Source: Pseudomonas fluorescens
Lineage (GTDB): Bacteria; Pseudomonadota; Gammaproteobacteria; Pseudomonadales; Pseudomonadaceae
Reading direction: 5' to 3'
Assembly (NCBI RefSeq): GCF_001648775.1
Contig: NZ_LVEJ01000013.1
Location: 62,001 to 126,000 of the forward strand
Length of the DNA stretch: 64,000 bases
Shown here: in pieces, positions 18,213-26,096 of the stretch
Numbering within the stretch: position 1 is the first letter of the stretch
Layout: every line of letters begins with the position of its first letter
Notes under the pieces: generated by a model
The model's input: the letters and a program-made list of their open reading frames with translations, nothing else
The model's database searches: none
What the model was told of the DNA's origin: nothing
Made by a program: the position numbers and the translations under genes

Positions 18213-19259
18213 TCAGGCGGATTTACGAACGGCAACTGGCGGCAGCAGCGCATCGGCATAGAAGCGCTGAGCGACGTCCGGATGTGAGCGCAACCGACCC
18301 TTGAGGTAGTTCCAGCCGACATCGCGAAACAGTGGATTGAGCGGATCACTCGCCGGCCCGCGTGCCTCGCGCAACAGTGCGGTGGGCAACGGGTACAACG
18401 GCACCGTGGCGTCGAGTTGCGCACCGAGGAAGAATGCGATGGACAGGCGCTCGCTGCCCTGAGGCGGCGACACCACGCGATGCACCGTGGCGCGCAAATA
18501 GCCGTTACTGGCCAGTTCGAGCAGCTCGCCGATGTTCACCACCAGGGTGTTCTCGCGCGGCAGCGCATCGATCCAGCGGCCCTCTTCGATTTCGACTTGC
18601 AGCCCGGCTTGCTGGTCTTGCAACAGGAAACTGAGGAAACCGGAATCCTTGTGCGCACCGACACCCTGATGGCTGTCCTCGACCGCTTGACCGGGATAGC
18701 GCATCAGCTTGATGTGTTCGTTGGGCTTGTCGCCATACAGTTGATCGAAGGCATCGGCGCGCAGCGACAGCGCCTGCGCGAAGGCGCGTAACAGGCGCAG
18801 CGACATGTGCGTCATCGCCTGCTGCCATTCGAGCAGCAAAGGTTTCAGTTCAGGCAAGGTCGCCGGCCATTGGTTGGGGCCCTGCAGTCGCGCCCAGAAC
18901 GGACTGTCCGCTTGCAACGGCAAGGCTTCGCGCTCGGCGCCCAGATCGAACTGCTCACGTTGATCGGGCTGACCACGGGTGATCTCGGAGGCCGCACGGT
19001 TGTAGCCGCGAAAGTGCGGCGAGTTGATCATGCCGACGGCGGTTTTCTCGCTGTCGGGCAAGGCGAAAAATTGTCGGGCATGCGCCTGCACTTGCTTGAG
19101 CAAGGCGCTGTCGATGCCGTGACCGGTGAGGTAGAAAAAGCCGACGTCGCGAGCGGCATGGCGCAGGTTTTCCAGAAACTCATAGCGCTGTTGCGCCGTG
19201 CCTTCGAAGAGTGAAAGGTCGAGCGTCGGTAATGCGGTGATGTCGAGGGTATGCGGCAT
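18213..19259 (-). CDS. 2-oxoglutarate/Fe(II) oxygenase, isopenicillin-N-synthase-like
   Basis: The 348-residue enzyme has the DIOX_N region (ARDVGFFYLTGHGID) and the iron and cosubstrate residues of the 2OG-FeII family: H203-x-D205 in GAHKDSGFL, H260 in TVHRVVSP, and R271-L-S in ERLSIAFF. These bind Fe(II) and the 2-oxoglutarate carboxylate. It should hydroxylate or desaturate a small molecule in the cytoplasm. As first gene of the operon ahead of two importers, it probably processes an imported compound. Ethylene-forming or penicillin activity should not be assumed from the family name. Confidence 0.87.
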   Translation of the reverse strand: MPHTLDITALPTLDLSLFEGTAQQRYEFLENLRHAARDVGFFYLTGHGIDSALLKQVQAHARQFFALPDSEKTAVGMINSPHFRGYNRAASEITRGQPDQREQFDLGAEREALPLQADSPFWARLQGPNQWPATLPELKPLLLEWQQAMTHMSLRLLRAFAQALSLRADAFDQLYGDKPNEHIKLMRYPGQAVEDSHQGVGAHKDSGFLSFLLQDQQAGLQVEIEEGRWIDALPRENTLVVNIGELLELASNGYLRATVHRVVSPPQGSERLSIAFFLGAQLDATVPLYPLPTALLREARGPASDPLNPLFRDVGWNYLKGRLRSHPDVAQRFYADALLPPVAVRKSA

Positions 19260-19428
19260 GATTCACTCCCGTGTGAACCAAACCTGAAGAGCCTTTGATC
19301 GATTCAGCGTGTGCCGTCATGGCAATCGGCGGGTCAGCGGTTTGATGCGTGTTGATTCGTCGTTGCAGACAAAACTAAACGATCTTAAAAACACCAAGCC
19401 AATACCTTTTTCGCATTACCTTAGGCAT

Positions 19429-19461
19429 AAAAAAGCCCGGCTGATCAAGCTGGGCCTTTTG
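19429..19461 (-). terminator. Rho-independent terminator of the repeat-protein gene
   Basis: On the minus strand GCCCAGCT-TGATC-AGCCGGGC forms a stem followed by six T. It lies 27 bases beyond the stop of the 19488 gene. Confidence 0.8.
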
Positions 19462-19487
19462 TTGAGACCTGCGGTTACAACCGGCAT

Positions 19488-19784
19488 TCAGACTGCACGG
19501 CGTTCGAGCAAGCGATCAGCCCCCCCTTCAGCCAGCCGATTGCCTTGCAGGTGATCGGAACCGTCGGACGCAACGGCATCGCTGAACAGTGGATCGGTTT
19601 CGGTGGCGGCGACTGCGTCACTGAACAATGGATCGGTTTCGGTCGCGGCCACAGCGTCGCTGAACAGCGGGTCTGTTTCAGTCGCGGCCACTGCATCACT
19701 GAACAGCGGGTCTGTTTCAGTCGCGGCGAACGCGTTCAATGCGAAGAGCGAGAAAGCGATACCGAGGATAGTTTGGCGTTTCAT
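19488..19784 (-). CDS. Small secreted protein with four 13-residue repeats
   Basis: The 98-residue product has a signal peptide (TILGIAFSLFALNAFA, cut after residue 20), then four identical repeats of ATETDPLFSDAVA (residues 21-72). An imperfect tail follows, containing ASDGSDHLQGNRLAEGGADR and ending LLERRAV. The repeats are acidic and have no cysteine. I recall small pseudomonad proteins with the same signal peptide and AEGGSDRL-type repeats, without a known role. A terminator follows and the gene stands alone, with GGAG in the sequence upstream of the ATG. Copy number is likely to vary between strains because the DNA units are nearly identical. Confidence 0.75.
   Translation of the reverse strand: MKRQTILGIAFSLFALNAFAATETDPLFSDAVAATETDPLFSDAVAATETDPLFSDAVAATETDPLFSDAVASDGSDHLQGNRLAEGGADRLLERRAV
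19569..19724 (-). repeat. 39-bp tandem repeat, four units, inside the coding region
   Basis: Four consecutive 39-base units each encode ATETDPLFSDAVA. Units differ by only a few bases, for example CTGAACAGCGGGTCTGTTTC against CTGAACAATGGATCGGTTTC. The repeat keeps frame, so slippage would change the number of protein repeats without frameshift. Confidence 0.9.
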
Positions 19785-20035
19785 CAGGGAGTGCTCCGAT
19801 TGCAGTGGTTGGGAATGGAGCCGATCTTACGCCGCACCACTGATATGAGAACTTCATTGAGTTAATGGTTGTTATTGACGCGATCAATGATTGATTGGGT
19901 CTGGCTGCCCTCGCGATGCTTGAATTGCTCCAGCGCCTGCTCTGACCAGCGCTGATACCTACAACTATCGACGAATCGCCCTACAGCTCGCAAAGCAGAG
20001 TCAGCGGTAACTCCTACTTTTGACAGTAAAATAAA

Positions 20036-20072
20036 AACAAAAAAAACCCGTTTCAGCCGAAACTGAAACGGG
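20036..20072 (-). terminator. Strong rho-independent terminator after the 32-residue gene
   Basis: On the minus strand CCCGTTTCAG-TTTCGG-CTGAAACGGG forms a perfect ten-base stem followed by a run of eight T and further T-rich sequence. It begins 24 bases after the stop of the small gene at 20096, which supports transcription of that gene as a separate unit. Confidence 0.9.
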
Positions 20073-20095
20073 TCTTTCCTCACCGTCTACGACCG

Positions 20096-20194
20096 TTACT
20101 TCAGGTCATCGAAGTGATCTCGCAGGAACTCGTAAAAGCGAAACGCTTTTAATAATCTCCATACGAGGCTCAGCGCACGTAGCAAAAGCTTCAT
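20096..20194 (-). CDS. 32-residue amphipathic protein, unrecognised
   Basis: A 33-codon frame starts at ATG 20194 with GGAGG nine bases upstream and stops with TAA just before a strong terminator. The peptide begins MKLLLRALSLVWRLLKAF and continues RFYEFLRDHFDDLK. Leucine and arginine positions give an amphipathic, cationic N-terminal helix, and the C-terminus is acidic. This is the size and character of small membrane-active or regulatory proteins, including type I toxins, but I know no homologue by name. The ribosome site lies at the base of the hairpin TTTGGCC/GGCCAAA, so translation may be controlled by RNA structure. Confidence 0.6.
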   Translation of the reverse strand: MKLLLRALSLVWRLLKAFRFYEFLRDHFDDLK

Positions 20195-20520
20195 ACGTTT
20201 TGGCCTCCAGGCTTGGGGGCCAAACCTCCAGCAGACTTACCGGACCATGTGTGCCTTGGGCTTACAGGTCAGTGTTGCCAGTGAGGCGGCCGGTTGAAGT
20301 CCCTCCGAGGTAACATTCCGGCACGGGTGCAACACCGTGTCAGAGGGCATGAAACCGTTTAGTCGCCAGCCAAGCCTCACTGCTACACCTACATCGAGCG
20401 TCGGCATCATACCCCGTAATCTCTCCCTCACGGGCTCCCTTCAAAGTTTTCTGGCGAAGATAATTATGGTTTTTGTAAAACGTTATTTCTGTCAGATTTT
20501 TTCTCTGATCACATAGCAGT
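20195..20520 (-). promoter_or_regulatory. Long structured leader and AT-rich promoter region of the 32-residue gene
   Basis: Between an AT-rich patch (about 20455-20520) and the small gene lie about 250 bases rich in pairings. TTTGGCC/GGCCAAA brackets the ribosome site. AGTGAGGC near 20280-20287 is complementary to GCCTCACT at 20374-20381, with an extended imperfect stem (20272-20287 against 20374-20388). CCCGT/ACGGG lies near 20413-20434 and CACGG/CCGTG near 20322-20339. I could not pick a consensus promoter. A 64-codon frame ending at 20237 crosses the leader and could be a coupled upstream ORF, but its composition is not persuasive. Confidence 0.45.
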
Positions 20521-20639
20521 GTAAGTAGCCATATGAAGGCAAAATTGAGGGTTGCAGGGATGAACAAAGGCACATACCATGAACCCACGTCAGTGTAGCC
20601 AGTGAAGCAACAAATCTCGGCCGCAAACCGAGGTTTACA

Positions 20640-20668
20640 AAAAACCGCCCCGCAAGGCGGTTTTTTTT
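20640..20668. terminator. Bidirectional rho-independent terminator
   Basis: AAAACCGCC-CCGCAA-GGCGGTTTTTTTT has a perfect stem with A on one side and eight T on the other, so it can work in both directions. On the minus strand it would end the lipoprotein message from 21322-20795. Confidence 0.9.
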
Positions 20669-20794
20669 CGCCTGCCGTTTCACTGAAAGAACGATGAGAA
20701 GCATCACAAATCCCGCGCCCATGTCTGGCTCACCATCCTTGCCAAAACCGTGAATCGCCTCCTCTACCCGTTCAAACTGGCCATGGCAGCTGAA

Positions 20795-21322
20795 CTATTT
20801 GGTGACTGGAAGAAACCTCAGGCAGGGAAACCCGGTTTTCATGCGCAGTTGCTGAATGGGCTGCACGCTTTCCTCGTCGCCGACTCTTTTCACGACACCG
20901 ACGCCGCAGTACTGCTGGTCGTATTTGAAGACGGGAATGAGGCCTGGCTTGGTCTCACTCCAGAAGCCGGATTTGACGATGTACGTCGCACCGGCCTGTG
21001 GCGTGAAGGAAAACGGTATCCGGCACACGCTGCCACCGACGACATCGCTGTACGTCAGTACAAGTTCTTTGTCCACGGCCACTTTTGATTCGATGAAGTC
21101 ACCGTTATAGGGCAGTGGCGTGAATCCGGCGTAGCAGGTTTTTTCGCTGAAGGTGATGGCGTCCAGCGTGGTGCCGCGTTCAGATTTCAAGCGCACTGTC
21201 GCAGAAGGCTCATCTGCGCGCGGAAACTCATATTGTTTTCCCATGAACAACGACGTGCATCCATTCAGCGCAAAACTTGCGACCAGCAATACACCCCAGC
21301 CAGACCTTTGAAGACCGTACAT
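20795..21322 (-). CDS. Lipoprotein of unknown function
   Basis: The ATG at 21322 (MYGLQRSGWGVLLVASFALN then GC) is preceded by GGGAG at good spacing; a TTG one codon upstream is less likely. The lipobox ALNGC makes it a lipoprotein of about 175 residues. The mature part is rich in beta strands with several cysteines (KTCYAGF, GSVCRIPF, QQYCGVGVV, FPCLRF), which may form disulfides in the periplasm. I do not recognise a named domain. A terminator follows at 20640-20668. Confidence 0.75.
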   Translation of the reverse strand: MYGLQRSGWGVLLVASFALNGCTSLFMGKQYEFPRADEPSATVRLKSERGTTLDAITFSEKTCYAGFTPLPYNGDFIESKVAVDKELVLTYSDVVGGSVCRIPFSFTPQAGATYIVKSGFWSETKPGLIPVFKYDQQYCGVGVVKRVGDEESVQPIQQLRMKTGFPCLRFLPVTK

Positions 21323-21519
21323 CAACTGCTCCCTGATATTTTCCCGACCTCCTGCAGATAGTCAGGAGACGGACGTTATTCGATTGTTGCGCCATTCAAT
21401 TGTTGCTCTAGGGTCTGACTCGGCCGCTTACGCAAAAACCTTAGTGCTAACGTCCATTTGCACTCGATCCATGCCGCGGCGGGCGGCGGATCAAACATGC
21501 GCTGAAGCAGGGTCACAGG

Positions 21520-21807
21520 CTATTTGCACCTGGCCAACACCACCTGACAGGTAGCGGGCGTGCCGCCGGAACGCGCGGCATATCGCGCGCAGTTGTTCAT
21601 CGACTTTTGTCGCGCCATGTTCAGGCTGGAACCCCAGGCGAGGCCGCCCTCGCCGACTGTCGGCAATGCTTTGGCGTAGCAGCTGTCGCCGACGCCTGAC
21701 GGTGGGTAGTGTTTGCGGTTTGAACAGCCTGCCGGCAGCGTCAGGCTGAAAGTGATCAGGATGAGCGTGAGGCACCGCGAGCACCGGTATTTGAAGGTGC
21801 CGATCAT
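21520..21807 (-). CDS. Small cysteine-containing lipoprotein, unrecognised
   Basis: The 95-residue product has a lipoprotein signal (LTLILITFSLTLPAGC) following a positively charged start (MIGTFKYRCSR). The mature part has GDSCYAKALP, NNCARYAARSG and ATCQVVLARCK, so four cysteines that may pair. The start is preceded by AGGTGA. It lies 154 bases from the AraC gene and is divergent from it. No domain is recognised. Confidence 0.65.
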   Translation of the reverse strand: MIGTFKYRCSRCLTLILITFSLTLPAGCSNRKHYPPSGVGDSCYAKALPTVGEGGLAWGSSLNMARQKSMNNCARYAARSGGTPATCQVVLARCK

Positions 21808-21960
21808 CGCTTTTCACCTGCGGTTCGAAAGGGCTGACGTGTAGAGTCTAGCCGCATGCCTCTGTTCACTTGCACAAATCTTCTAAACACCGAGCGCCAC
21901 TGCGCGCTATTTTAGCGGGCCAAATCGTTGAACGTTGAACCGTGATGTCTGGAGCCTTCC

Positions 21961-22797
21961 ATGGATAAACGCAGCTGGATCGAACTGTCCCAGGATGGCG
22001 ATACCGGGATCGAATCGATTCGCGCGCATTTTCAGGGGCATGCCTACGATCCGCATTGGCATGACAGCTTTCTGGTCGGCGTGACCGAACAAGGTGTGCA
22101 GCAATTCAATTGCCGCCGCGTGCGCCACCGCAGCACGCCGGGCAACGTGATTTTGCTTGAGCCGGGAGAAATCCATGATGGGCAGGCGCCCACCGAGGAG
22201 GGCTTCACCTATTCGATGCTCTACCTCGATCCGCATTGGCTTGAACGGGAGATGCACGCGCTGTTCGAAGACGCGCCGTCCGACAGTCAACCGGGTTTTG
22301 CCGACACCCTGAGTCAGGACCCGCGTCTGGCCACGGCGATCAATCAAGCCTTCCATGCGCTGCATGACGGTGACCTGCGTATGGTCCGTCAGACCGCCAT
22401 CGACAGCCTGCTCGACTCGCTGACTCGCCATCTCGCCTGGCGTAAACGTCAGGATTTCGATCCGCGCCTGCCGCTGGTGGCGCAAGTGGCGCGCGATTAC
22501 CTGCACGCGCATACCTATGAAGACATCGGCCTGGATGACCTTGCCTGCGTCTGCGGCGTCGATCGCTTTCGTCTGAGCCGCGCGTTCAAGACAGCCTTCG
22601 GCCTCGCGCCGCATGCGTACTTGATCCAGTTGCGCCTGGCCAAGGCGCGGCAGTTGCTGGCGCGCGGTGAAACACCGGCACAAGTTGCCAGCGTGCTCGG
22701 TTTTGCCGATCAGAGTCACCTCGGTCGCTGGTTCCGCCGAGCCTATCAACTGACCCCCGCCGACTACCGCAAACGCTGCTCAAACCTTCCAGACTGA
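21961..22797 (+). CDS. AraC-family regulator with cupin sensor
   Basis: The 278-residue protein has an AraC-binding cupin-like N-terminal half (HDSFLVGVTEQGVQQFNCRR, NVILLEPGEIHDGQ) and two C-terminal helix-turn-helix motifs (LDDLACVCGVDRFRLSRAFK and PAQVASVLGFADQSHLGRWF, followed by YQLTPADYRKRC). It should bind DNA after ligand sensing by the cupin. The LysE exporter gene begins about 55 bases downstream on the same strand, and export of an amino acid under its control is a reasonable inference. Confidence 0.9.
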   Translation: MDKRSWIELSQDGDTGIESIRAHFQGHAYDPHWHDSFLVGVTEQGVQQFNCRRVRHRSTPGNVILLEPGEIHDGQAPTEEGFTYSMLYLDPHWLEREMHALFEDAPSDSQPGFADTLSQDPRLATAINQAFHALHDGDLRMVRQTAIDSLLDSLTRHLAWRKRQDFDPRLPLVAQVARDYLHAHTYEDIGLDDLACVCGVDRFRLSRAFKTAFGLAPHAYLIQLRLAKARQLLARGETPAQVASVLGFADQSHLGRWFRRAYQLTPADYRKRCSNLPD

Positions 22798-22852
22798 GAC
22801 CTCGGGACTGGCGATCATGCTTCCCTGTATTCACTTTCAGGGATTCTGCACC

Positions 22853-23449
22853 ATGGCCTCATTACTGCCCTTCCTGCTGTTTGCATTCGTTGCATCGATC
22901 ACCCCGGGACCGACCAATATTCTGGTGTTGAGCCACAGTTCGCGCCGGGGACTGCTCGCCACGCTGCCGATCATTTTCGGCGCCTGCGCGGCAGCGGCGC
23001 TGATTGTGCTGGTGGTCGGCCTTGGCGCGGGTGAAACGCTGTTGCGCTATCCGCGTGTACAACACGCCATGGCCTGGGCCGGTGTGCTGTGGCTGAGCTG
23101 GCTGGCCTGGCAGATCTTTCGCAGCGCGCCACCGTCGCTGGATCCGGCGGATGCGCAGGCTAAAGGTTTCAGTGTGTTCGGCGCCGCCATGCTGCAACTG
23201 GTCAATCCCAAGGTGTGGATGATGGCAGTGGCCGTGGTCAGCGTGTTTCTCGGCGGTGGCGACAAGACTTTGCGATTGCTGGTGCTGTCGTTGGCATTTC
23301 TGCTGGTGTCGTTGCCGTGCATGACGTTCTGGGCGCTGCTGGGTGTGGGCAGTGCGCGGTTGCTCGGATCGCCAAAGGCGTTCAAGCGCATGAATACCGC
23401 ACTCGCGCTGCTGTTGCTGCTCTCGGCATGGCTGACGGTATTGGCCTAA
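22853..23449 (+). CDS. LysE-family amino acid exporter
   Basis: The ATG at 22853 starts MASLLPFLLFAFVASITPGP; an upstream TTG-type extension adds only 12 unlikely residues. The product of about 198 residues has six hydrophobic segments and the LysE/RhtB signature SITPGPTNILVLSHSSRRG. A second conserved block is MLQLVNPKVWMMAV. It should export an amino acid or homoserine-lactone-like compound through the inner membrane. The gene ends overlapping the convergent PAS-AraC gene by four bases. Confidence 0.9.
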   Translation: MASLLPFLLFAFVASITPGPTNILVLSHSSRRGLLATLPIIFGACAAAALIVLVVGLGAGETLLRYPRVQHAMAWAGVLWLSWLAWQIFRSAPPSLDPADAQAKGFSVFGAAMLQLVNPKVWMMAVAVVSVFLGGGDKTLRLLVLSLAFLLVSLPCMTFWALLGVGSARLLGSPKAFKRMNTALALLLLLSAWLTVLA

Positions 23450-24216
23450 TGCCCGGTCGCCTGCCGATACTGGCGTGGCGTGAACCCGGTCGAAGCTTTG
23501 AACTGGCGGGTGAACGCACTGTGATCGGTGTAGCCGCATTGCAGCGCCACGTCGGTGATCGGCAGGTCTGTGTGCAATAAACGATGCGCGTGCTCAAGGC
23601 GCACTTTTTGGATCATCTGCCGTGGCGTCAGGTGGAATACGCGTTTGCAGTAGCGCTCCAGTTGCGCCACGGAAATGCCGGCAATCCGGGTCAGCTCACC
23701 CAAGGTGACCCGCCGATTGAAATTCGCGCGGATGTGCTCGTCGACAGCCGCCAGGCGTTCGAAAGCCGGATGCGTTTCGCTGGCCGATTGCAGGTCCACC
23801 GAAATCCCCGCCAAACCAATAATCACCCCGTCACGGTTGTACAGCGGCTGCTTGTGGGTCAGGCACCAGCCCGGCTCGCGACTGCCGTACAGATGCAGTT
23901 CGAGCTGATCTTCCAGCACAAACCCTTCCTCCAGCACTTTGCGATCCTGCTCGGTGTAACCCGGCCCCAACTGCGCCGGGAACACTTGCGCGCTGGTTTT
24001 TCCGAGCAACGGGCGCAAGTCTTTCAAGCCGCAACGCTGCACCAGCGTACGGTTGGCCAACACGTATCGGGCCTGCACATCCTTGATGAAAATCGCCGCA
24101 TTGGGGATCACGTCGAGCATCGGCAACAGCAGCGCCGCACCGGCCAATAACTCCTCCAGCGTTTGCGGACGATGGCCGTCAACGCCTTGGGACAGGATCG
24201 AAAACGCGCTCTGCAT
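23446..24216 (-). CDS. PAS-AraC regulator, likely controlling hydroxyproline use
   Basis: The 256-residue protein combines an N-terminal PAS domain (about residues 35-140: IPNAAIFIKDVQARYVLANR, DGVIIGLAGISVDLQS) with an AraC C-terminal DNA-binding domain (LGELTRIAGISVAQLERYCK; VALQCGYTDHSAFTRQFKAS, then GFTPRQYRQ). GGGAG precedes the ATG. It is divergent from the hydroxyproline permease gene, the usual place for a local activator. Pseudomonad hydroxyproline clusters are known to be switched on by an AraC-type protein, so that role is likely here. The ligand is not visible. Confidence 0.85.
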   Translation of the reverse strand: MQSAFSILSQGVDGHRPQTLEELLAGAALLLPMLDVIPNAAIFIKDVQARYVLANRTLVQRCGLKDLRPLLGKTSAQVFPAQLGPGYTEQDRKVLEEGFVLEDQLELHLYGSREPGWCLTHKQPLYNRDGVIIGLAGISVDLQSASETHPAFERLAAVDEHIRANFNRRVTLGELTRIAGISVAQLERYCKRVFHLTPRQMIQKVRLEHAHRLLHTDLPITDVALQCGYTDHSAFTRQFKASTGFTPRQYRQATGH

Positions 24217-24448
24217 CGAAGGTATCTCCCCGCTTCAAAGATCGGCCAAGTGCCCGTCATGCGACGTTCGCGTGCAGATTGCAGCATCGCTCAAGGCGTG
24301 TCGAGGGCCGCGTCAGATCGGCAGCATTGTGCTGATTTCGTCATCGATCGCGCGGCAAAAGATCAATCGCCGTCACGTCGATGCGTTCAAAGTCTGGCCG
24401 TCCCAGTGACACAACTGCCTATCCAATAACTCACAAGAAGGCGATGCC

Positions 24449-26074
24449 ATGTCAGGCCAAGGCAAGTTCAAAAAACAGCTTTCACTGATCGACCTCACAT
24501 TTATCGGGCTGGGTGCGATCTTCGGCTCCGGCTGGTTGTTCGCGGCCAGTCACGTGTCCGCAATTGCCGGGCCGGCGGGAATTTTCTCCTGGCTGCTGGG
24601 CGGTTTCGCCGTGTTGCTGCTGGGCATCGTCTATTGCGAACTGGGCGCGGCACTCCCGCGCGCCGGCGGTGTGGTGCGTTATCCGGTTTACTCGCACGGG
24701 CCGCTGCTCGGCTACTTGATGGGCTTCATCACCCTGATCGCGTTCTCAAGTCTGGTGGCGATCGAAGTGGTTGCCTCGCGTCAGTACGCCGCCGCGTGGT
24801 TTCCCGGGCTGACCAAGGCGGGCACAGGCGATCCGACGATATTGGGCTGGATGGTCCAGTTCGGCCTGCTCTGCGTGTTTTTCCTGCTCAACTACCGCAG
24901 CGTGAAGACCTTCGCCAAGGCCAACAACCTGGTCAGCGTGTTCAAGTTCATCGTGCCGCTGCTGGTGATCGGCGTGCTGTTTACCTTCTTCAAACCGGCA
25001 AACTTTCAGGTGCAGGGTTTTGCCCCGTTCGGCTTGTCCGGTATCGAAATGGCTGTGTCGGCGGGCGGCGTGATTTTCGCGTATCTGGGGCTGACACCGA
25101 TCATCTCGGTGGCCAGTGAAGTGAAGAATCCGCAGCGCACCATTCCCATCGCGTTGATCCTCTCGGTGCTGCTGTCGACGTTGATTTATGTGCTGCTGCA
25201 AATGGCCTTTCTCGGCAGTATTCCGACAGAAATGCTCGCCAACGGCTGGGCCGGCATCAGTAAGGAATTTGCCCTGCCGTACCGCGACATCGCACTGGCA
25301 TTGGGTGTGGGTTGGCTGGCCTGGCTGGTGGTCGCCGACGCGGTGATTTCGCCGAGCGGCTGCGGCAACATCTACATGAATGCGACCCCACGGGTGATCT
25401 ACGGTTGGGCGCAAACCGGGACGTTCTTCAAGGTTTTCACCCACATCGATGAAAAGTCCGGGATCCCGCGCCCGGCGCTGTGGCTGACCTTCGCCCTGTC
25501 GGTGTTCTGGACCCTGCCGTTCCCGTCGTGGGAAGCGCTGATCAACGTGGTCTCCGCCGCATTGGTGTTGAGCTACGCCGTGGCACCGGTGTCGGTGGCA
25601 GCGCTGCGCCGCAATGCGCCGAACATGCCGCGCCCGTTCCGGGTCAAGTGCATGGGCGTGCTCGGCCCGGTGTCGTTCATCATCGCAGCGCTGATCGTTT
25701 ACTGGTCGGGCTGGAACACCGTGTCGTGGCTGCTCGGCCTGCAGATCCTGATGTTCGTTGTGTATCTGCTCTGTGGCCGTTTCGTGCCGACCGCTCACCT
25801 CAATCTGGCCCGCCAGGTGCGCAGCTCGGCATGGCTGATCGCCTTCTACGCGGTGACCATCGTGCTGTCGAAACTCGGCACCTTTGGTGGCCTCGGCATC
25901 CTCGCTCATCCGTTCGACACGATCGTCGTCGCTGCATGTGCCACCGGCATTTATTACTGGGGCGCCGCGACCGGTGTACCGGCGCATCTGGTGCGTCTTG
26001 AAGAGGACGACGAAGAAAGCGAAGTCGTCGCCCCCGCCTCGAGCGTGTCTGCGCGCCCTGCCGGCGCTTACTGA
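24449..26074 (+). CDS. APC-family permease, probable hydroxyproline uptake
   Basis: The 541-residue protein has about twelve transmembrane helices and the first-helix APC motif TFIGLGAIFGSGWLFAASHV, with GAIFGSGW as the substrate-backbone-binding stretch. A conserved charged loop follows helix 6 (SVASEVKNPQRTIPIALI). The C-terminal tail is acidic (RLEEDDEESEVV). It should import an amino acid by proton symport. The position as first gene, 22 bases upstream of the epimerase, argues for hydroxyproline or an epimer as substrate. Confidence 0.88.
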   Translation: MSGQGKFKKQLSLIDLTFIGLGAIFGSGWLFAASHVSAIAGPAGIFSWLLGGFAVLLLGIVYCELGAALPRAGGVVRYPVYSHGPLLGYLMGFITLIAFSSLVAIEVVASRQYAAAWFPGLTKAGTGDPTILGWMVQFGLLCVFFLLNYRSVKTFAKANNLVSVFKFIVPLLVIGVLFTFFKPANFQVQGFAPFGLSGIEMAVSAGGVIFAYLGLTPIISVASEVKNPQRTIPIALILSVLLSTLIYVLLQMAFLGSIPTEMLANGWAGISKEFALPYRDIALALGVGWLAWLVVADAVISPSGCGNIYMNATPRVIYGWAQTGTFFKVFTHIDEKSGIPRPALWLTFALSVFWTLPFPSWEALINVVSAALVLSYAVAPVSVAALRRNAPNMPRPFRVKCMGVLGPVSFIIAALIVYWSGWNTVSWLLGLQILMFVVYLLCGRFVPTAHLNLARQVRSSAWLIAFYAVTIVLSKLGTFGGLGILAHPFDTIVVAACATGIYYWGAATGVPAHLVRLEEDDEESEVVAPASSVSARPAGAY

Positions 26075-26096
26075 AATCACCTAAAGGAATCTATCC

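Noticed and set aside
19862..20083. 73-codon frame on the minus strand
   Set aside because: It starts inside the terminator stem and T run and lacks a ribosome site. Its C-terminal half looks slightly protein-like but there is no family match.
20237..20431. 64-codon frame across the leader of the small gene
   Set aside because: It overlaps the pairing segments, has no convincing ribosome site and an unlikely composition. I kept it only as a possible coupled upstream ORF in the leader note.
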